This document shows positions 7,140 to 10,302 of a DNA stretch of 10,302 nucleotides, piece by piece. The notes under the pieces were generated by a model. It did no database searches and had not been told where the DNA came from. It worked only from the letters and a program-made list of their open reading frames with translations. The DNA lies in NCBI GenBank assembly GCA_938008575.1, contig CALLKB010000035.1, positions 1 through 10,302 on the forward strand, given 5' to 3'. This DNA comes from an uncultured Cytophagaceae bacterium. GTDB taxonomy: Bacteria; Bacteroidota; Bacteroidia; Cytophagales; Spirosomataceae. Positions within the stretch are counted from its first letter, which is position 1. Each line of letters starts with the position of its first letter. A program made the position numbers and the translations under genes.

Positions 7140-7195
7140 CTCTTGACTCTTGCCTCTTAGTTCTTAACTCTTAACTCTTAACTCTTATCTCTTAA
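7140..7195 (-). repeat. Right heptamer array, CTCTTAA type (8 units)
   Basis: Eight consecutive 7-base units in plus-strand order: CTCTTGA, CTCTTGC, CTCTTAG, TTCTTAA, CTCTTAA, CTCTTAA, CTCTTAT, CTCTTAA. On the minus strand the unit reads TTAAGAG. The last unit supplies the TAA stop of mog and abuts its last Ser codon. It mirrors the array at 6994-7021 in opposite orientation. Spacers and direct long repeats are absent, so it is not CRISPR. Confidence 0.85.
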
Positions 7196-7713
7196 CTCCC
7201 CTTCGGCCTAAACGCTTTCATATTCGCCTCATTGCATTCCAAGAATGGTCCACCGATTAAATCAATGCAATAGGGGATAGCAGGGAAAACAGCCTCCAAA
7301 CATTGGCGAATGGCCTTTGGTTTTCCAGGTAAATTTAAGATCAAAGTTTGATTGCGGATGCCGGCGGTTTGTCGGCTTAAAATCGCCGTAGGAACATATT
7401 GCAAGCTCACAGATCGCATTAATTCACCGAATCCGGGCATCATCTTTTGGCATACCGCTTCTGTTGCTTCGGGTGTTACATCACGCAAAGCAGGTCCTGT
7501 GCCACCCGTGGTGACTAACAAGCAAACTTCTTCACTCATTTCAATCATTTTGGCCTCCAACAAAGCTTGCTCGTCGGGGATGACAGCATATACCACCTCG
7601 AAAGGTGAGGTCAAATATTCATGCAATAATTCCACGACTGCCTTGCCGGGAATATCTTCGTAGATACCTGCGCTGGCACGGTCCGACACATTGATGACGC
7701 CAATTTTGATCAT
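7192..7713 (-). CDS. mog: Molybdopterin adenylyltransferase (Mog/MogA)
   Basis: Adenylates molybdopterin with ATP, preparing it for molybdate insertion by MoeA in molybdenum cofactor synthesis; a cytoplasmic trimer in known members. The 173 residues follow E. coli Mog closely: IGVINVSDRASAGIYED (4-20), IPDEQA (45-50), the cofactor loop TTGGTGP (68-74), RDVTPE (77-82), MPGFGE (92-97), PTAILSRQ (108-115) and LNLPGKPK (126-133), ending FRPKGS. Asp78 corresponds to the conserved catalytic Asp of the family. Its ATG shares four bases (ATGA) with the tcdA stop, so translation is probably coupled. It is the last gene of the minus-strand run, and its final residues and stop are contributed by the heptamer repeat. 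No other cofactor gene is in view. Identity is very sure. Confidence 0.95.
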   Translation of the reverse strand: MIKIGVINVSDRASAGIYEDIPGKAVVELLHEYLTSPFEVVYAVIPDEQALLEAKMIEMSEEVCLLVTTGGTGPALRDVTPEATEAVCQKMMPGFGELMRSVSLQYVPTAILSRQTAGIRNQTLILNLPGKPKAIRQCLEAVFPAIPYCIDLIGGPFLECNEANMKAFRPKGS

Positions 7714-8483
7714 TTCTTATAGGCTTTAAGACGTTTTTCCATGGGAATGGGTTCGTCCAATAAATCGCGAATCACGATGGACGCAACTGCCCCACCAAAA
7801 GCAGCTGGTAAATAGGAAATAGTCCCGTAGGCGGATTTTTTAAAGTTGGAACCATCCGTTAATATCAACGACTCATCCTTCACTTTCTCCAGCGAAAAAA
7901 CCGCTTTAATTCCTTTGCCTACATCCATTTTACGAATGCGTTTGCGCACCAAGGATGCCAAATAACATTCCCGCGTGTCCATCAAATCCGCCGTACGAAT
8001 CTTAGTTGGGTCTAATTTTCCTCCGGCACCCATCGAACTTGCAATCCGATAGCCTAAATCATAAGCTGTTTTTAACAAGGTAATCTTTGGTGTGACCGAA
8101 TCAATACAGTCCATCACATAATCAAAGCGCGTTTGTTCCAATAATTCTTTGGCAGCCTCTGGGCTTAAAAAACTTTCAATGCTCGTCAGTTTCAAGGCAG
8201 GATTAATCGCCATTAGGCGTTCCGCCATAATTTGGGCTTTCGATACGCCATGGTTTGTGGCCAATGCGGGTAATTGTCGGTTTCGATTGGTTGGATCCAC
8301 GACATCACCATCTACGATGGTCATGGTGCCTACGCCTGAACGGGCGATGAATTCTGCAGCGAATGAGCCGACGCCACCGAGGCCAACAATCAGTACGTGT
8401 GCGTTTTGTAATTTTTGGATTCCTTCTGCGCCGATGAGTAGTTCGGAGCGCGAAAGCCAACTAAGGTCATTTTCTTGTAACAT
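7710..8483 (-). CDS. tcdA: tRNA threonylcarbamoyladenosine dehydratase (TcdA/CsdL)
   Basis: E1-like ThiF/MoeB/HesA-family enzyme that uses ATP to cyclise t6A at tRNA position 37 to the hydantoin ct6A. The 257 residues show the Rossmann nucleotide loop GLGGVGS (34-40), D58/D60 in VDGDVVDPTNRNRQ with Arg and Asn for ATP, K82 in GVSKAQ, DCIDSVTPK (125-133) and AGGKLDPTKI, the last a TcdA-type stretch. It lacks the two CxxC zinc pairs of MoeB and ThiF, so MoeB is disfavoured despite the mog neighbour. A hydrophobic FGGAVASIVIRDLL segment near the end matches the membrane-proximal C-terminus of E. coli TcdA. Its ATG overlaps the glycosyltransferase TAA by one base (TAATG), and its TGA overlaps mog. 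Family and subgroup are well supported. Confidence 0.92.
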   Translation of the reverse strand: MLQENDLSWLSRSELLIGAEGIQKLQNAHVLIVGLGGVGSFAAEFIARSGVGTMTIVDGDVVDPTNRNRQLPALATNHGVSKAQIMAERLMAINPALKLTSIESFLSPEAAKELLEQTRFDYVMDCIDSVTPKITLLKTAYDLGYRIASSMGAGGKLDPTKIRTADLMDTRECYLASLVRKRIRKMDVGKGIKAVFSLEKVKDESLILTDGSNFKKSAYGTISYLPAAFGGAVASIVIRDLLDEPIPMEKRLKAYKK

Positions 8484-9436
8484 TAGGCAATTTCTTCCTT
8501 GATTTGGTATTGTGTAGTTTTATCGGAATTCGTGATAAGCAATTCTCCTAGGAAGCCCGCGACGAATAATTGTACCCCTAAAATGATGGCAACTAATGCC
8601 AAAAAGAATAATGGGTTTTCTGTGACGTTTCTGTACTTAAGATTATTTGCGATGTTGTAAAGTTTTACCCCAATTAACCACAAAGTAATCAGTGAGCCAG
8701 AAAAGAAGGATAAAATCCCTAAACTGCCGAAAAGGTGCATGGGTCTTTTGCCAAAAGTCTGCACAAACGTGATGGATAATAAATCCAAGAAACCATAAAG
8801 AAAGCGTTCCAAACCAAATTTGGTAACCCCATATTTACGTGCTTGGTGCTGAACTACCTTTTCGCCAATTTTGGTAAAACCATTCCATTTGGCCTGCACC
8901 GGAATGTAGCGGTGCATTTCACCGTATAATTTGATGGTTTTGACAACCTCTAATTTATATGCTTTTAAGCCACAATTGAAATCGTGTAGGTAAACGCCCG
9001 ACAAAGCGCGCGTCGCGGCATTATATAGTTTTGTTGGGATTGTCTTGGATATCGGATCGAAACGCTTTTGTTTCCAGCCCGAAACGAGGTCAAATCCTTC
9101 CTCGGTAATCATGTGATACAATCCTGGAATTTCATCAGGAGAATCCTGTAAATCCGCATCCATGGTAATGACAACTTGCCCGCTGGCTTTTTGGAAACCT
9201 TCATGCAATGCAGCTGATTTGCCGTAATTACGCGCAAATGAAATGCCTTTGACAGTTGGATATTGTTTCGCCAACTCTTGTAAAACTTGCCAAGAATTAT
9301 CCTTGCTTCCGTCATTAATAAAAATCATTTCATAGGAGAATTGATTTTTCTGCATGACCTGATCAATCCACGAACATAATTCGGGAAGGGATTCAGCTTC
9401 GTTATACAAGGGTACTACAATGGATATCTGCAACAT
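8483..9436 (-). CDS. Family 2 membrane glycosyltransferase (DPM1/GtrB/ArnC-like)
   Basis: Likely transfers a sugar from a nucleotide donor to a polyprenyl phosphate at the inner membrane (inferred from the DPM1/GtrB group). In 317 residues: IVVPLYNEAESLPEL (6-20) opens the GT-A domain; NDGSKDNSW (41-49) and RNYGKSAALHEGF (69-81) are donor-site stretches; DADLQD (93-98) holds the metal-binding DxD. NCGLKAY (154-160), EMHRYIP (173-179) and the RKYGVTKF loop (200-207) are typical of polyprenyl-phosphate glycosyltransferases. Two C-terminal membrane helices lie near 236-260 and 276-301. Sugar and acceptor cannot be read from sequence. It overlaps tcdA by one base and is 44 bases after trmN6; that gap has a possible promoter. 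Confidence 0.9.
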   Translation of the reverse strand: MLQISIVVPLYNEAESLPELCSWIDQVMQKNQFSYEMIFINDGSKDNSWQVLQELAKQYPTVKGISFARNYGKSAALHEGFQKASGQVVITMDADLQDSPDEIPGLYHMITEEGFDLVSGWKQKRFDPISKTIPTKLYNAATRALSGVYLHDFNCGLKAYKLEVVKTIKLYGEMHRYIPVQAKWNGFTKIGEKVVQHQARKYGVTKFGLERFLYGFLDLLSITFVQTFGKRPMHLFGSLGILSFFSGSLITLWLIGVKLYNIANNLKYRNVTENPLFFLALVAIILGVQLFVAGFLGELLITNSDKTTQYQIKEEIA

Positions 9437-9454
9437 AGGTGGGCGTCAAACAAA

Positions 9455-9462
9455 CAAAAATA
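9455..9462 (-). promoter_or_regulatory. Candidate -7 promoter element for glycosyltransferase-tcdA-mog
   Basis: Minus-strand TATTTTTG, an exact TAnnTTTG match and identical to the octamer before the DUF1599 gene. It ends 18 bases upstream of the glycosyltransferase ATG, in the only non-overlapping gap of this run. No clear -33 TTG lies at the right distance, and T-rich octamers arise by chance in such DNA, so support is modest. If real, the last three genes could be transcribed apart from trmN6. Confidence 0.35.
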
Positions 9463-9480
9463 CAAATTTCAATGGATAAA

Positions 9481-10188
9481 TTAGTCGAAAATCAGATAGT
9501 AAGGTCTTAATAAGTTAATGAACGCCGCGGAATAGGTATCATCGTTATTCTTTATGCAAAGAATTTCTTTCTCTATTTTGTCAGCATGAAAAGACCCTTG
9601 GGCCATCAAGCGCAATGTTTCATGCGTTGCTTGATGTTTGACCTCGCAGATTTGATTCAGGTAAAGTCCCCGTTTATTGGCCGCCTCTTCGAATTGCTTC
9701 ATGCCTACTGGTGGGTAGAGCATGGTGAATTTTCCTTCGGGACTTAATGTACGCTGAATGCCTTCGGCCAATTCCTCCGGACTAAGCGTATCACTATGCA
9801 TTGCTTGATTCTTGGATGCATCCGAGTTTTTCAAGTGATTGATGAAAAATGGGGGGTTGCAGATGATGAAATCATGTTGGCCTGTATATTCTGCAAGTCC
9901 TTTTGCTTGAATCTGGATATTACTTTTCGATAATGAAATCATGTTTTCTGTGGCCAATTTGGCTACATCATCCTGGATTTCAATGCCGGTAAATTGTGCT
10001 TTGGGGTGGGCTTGCGCCAACATGCCTATGAGCAGTCCGCAGCCCGTTCCGATGTCTAGGGTGTTTTGTTGGGGAAATTGTGCCGACCACGCTCCGAATA
10101 AACAGGCTTCTGTTGTTATTTTCAAGCCTGGCTTTCCGTGCGCGAGTGCAAATTGTTTAAACTGAAAAATGGATCTATTTTCGGCCAT
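9481..10188 (-). CDS. trmN6: tRNA1(Val) adenine(37)-N6-methyltransferase (TrmN6/YfiC)
   Basis: S-adenosylmethionine-dependent enzyme that methylates N6 of A37 in tRNA-Val (E. coli YfiC). From the ATG at 10188 it has 235 residues: FQFKQF (8-13), the opening family motif; LKITTEACLFGAW (22-34), matching the KVGTDGILLGAW stretch of YfiC; the SAM-binding LDIGTGCGLL (44-53); acidic E70 in TGIEIQ; and the catalytic NPPFF (111-115), the amino-methyltransferase NPPY/F motif. An in-frame GTG at 10206 would add six residues; I prefer ATG because FxFKQF normally lies near the N-terminus and the ATG overlaps the upstream gene less (14 rather than 32 bases). The glycosyltransferase follows after 44 bases. 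Identity is well supported; substrate is by homology. Confidence 0.9.
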   Translation of the reverse strand: MAENRSIFQFKQFALAHGKPGLKITTEACLFGAWSAQFPQQNTLDIGTGCGLLIGMLAQAHPKAQFTGIEIQDDVAKLATENMISLSKSNIQIQAKGLAEYTGQHDFIICNPPFFINHLKNSDASKNQAMHSDTLSPEELAEGIQRTLSPEGKFTMLYPPVGMKQFEEAANKRGLYLNQICEVKHQATHETLRLMAQGSFHADKIEKEILCIKNNDDTYSAAFINLLRPYYLIFD

Positions 10189-10302
10189 AATCTGCCGGAT
10201 TTTCACCCCAATCTTCTGTTTCCCACTTTAAGATTTTGGTTGTGTAACTATTTGTTTTCAACCATTCAATCGCCCGATCGACTAACACAAACAAATCCTC
10301 CG
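10175..10302 (-). CDS. C-terminal end of an unidentified gene upstream of trmN6 (cut by window edge)
   Basis: An open frame enters from the right edge on the minus strand and runs 41 codons to a TAG at 10175-10177. It begins EDLFVLVDRAIEWLKTNSYT and ends ENPADYGRK. It is charged and Trp/Tyr-containing, with an amphipathic-looking first part, and reads like a real protein end rather than a shadow frame. It overlaps the trmN6 start by 14 bases (32 if GTG is used), as expected for a coupled operon. I do not recognise the family and too little is visible to guess. Confidence 0.55.
   Translation of the reverse strand, partial: EDLFVLVDRAIEWLKTNSYTTKILKWETEDWGENPADYGRK

Noticed and set aside
7140..7195. 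CRISPR array
   Set aside because: Units are 7 bases with no spacers and no cas genes nearby.
6994..7195. Remnant insertion sequence with terminal inverted repeats
   Set aside because: The arms are heptamer arrays, there is no transposase fragment between them, and no target duplication is visible.
7710..8483. MoeB (molybdopterin synthase adenylyltransferase), because mog is adjacent
   Set aside because: No CxxC zinc pairs, and the AGGKLDPTKI and C-terminal hydrophobic stretches fit TcdA.
9109..9315. A 68-codon minus-strand frame inside the glycosyltransferase
   Set aside because: It lies in a shifted frame across the conserved donor-site and DxD region, so it is a shadow of the real gene.

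Overview
The window looks like chromosomal DNA of a Bacteroidota bacterium, probably a Cytophagales-type environmental member (inference; no marker gene is complete enough to name a genus). The support is: an archaeal/eukaryotic-type prolyl-tRNA synthetase; a two-domain DUF1599 protein next to a BT_3928-type DoxX protein; a FadL-like outer-membrane barrel of the Bacteroidota form; start codons without Shine-Dalgarno sequences but with A/T-rich leaders; and two matches to the Bacteroidota -7 promoter element TAnnTTTG. I see no phage, plasmid, insertion sequence, CRISPR array, tRNA or rRNA. Most genes are core housekeeping.

Layout. (1) 1-414, minus: the N-terminal part of proS, running off the left edge. 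(2) 568-3080, plus: a two-gene envelope operon, a lipoprotein with an aromatic/Gly-rich middle and a disordered tail, then a FadL-like outer-membrane barrel 5 bases later. This pair is the least understood part of the window. (3) 3077-5288, minus: DUF1599 protein, BT_3928/DoxX membrane protein and shikimate kinase AroK, with 5- and 8-base gaps, probably one operon from a promoter near 5316-5323. AroK and the barrel gene converge with interlocked stop codons. (4) 5350-7012, plus: dihydropteroate synthase FolP with a TTG start, overlapped for 23 bases by a class IV aminotransferase that may be the aminodeoxychorismate lyase supplying its substrate; a strong intrinsic terminator follows. (5) 7192-10302, minus: the tail of an unidentified gene, tRNA m6A37 methyltransferase TrmN6, a family 2 membrane glycosyltransferase, ct6A dehydratase TcdA and molybdopterin adenylyltransferase Mog. 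Three of the four junctions overlap; a 44-base gap with a possible promoter separates trmN6 from the glycosyltransferase.

How the genes work together. FolP and the aminotransferase plausibly form a folate pair. AroK makes shikimate-3-phosphate on the way to chorismate, the precursor of p-aminobenzoate, so the divergent operons touch connected pathways (inference). TcdA and TrmN6 both modify the tRNA anticodon loop. 

The most unusual DNA is the 179-base gap 7013-7191 between the convergent aminotransferase and mog genes. It holds a GACGCGA/TCGCGTC hairpin terminator and is bracketed by two oppositely oriented heptamer arrays (AGTgAAG-type on the left, CTCTTAA-type on the right). The arrays run into both genes and supply their last codons and stop codons. 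This looks like a dispersed intergenic repeat module. I found no convincing new multi-gene defence or metabolic system here.
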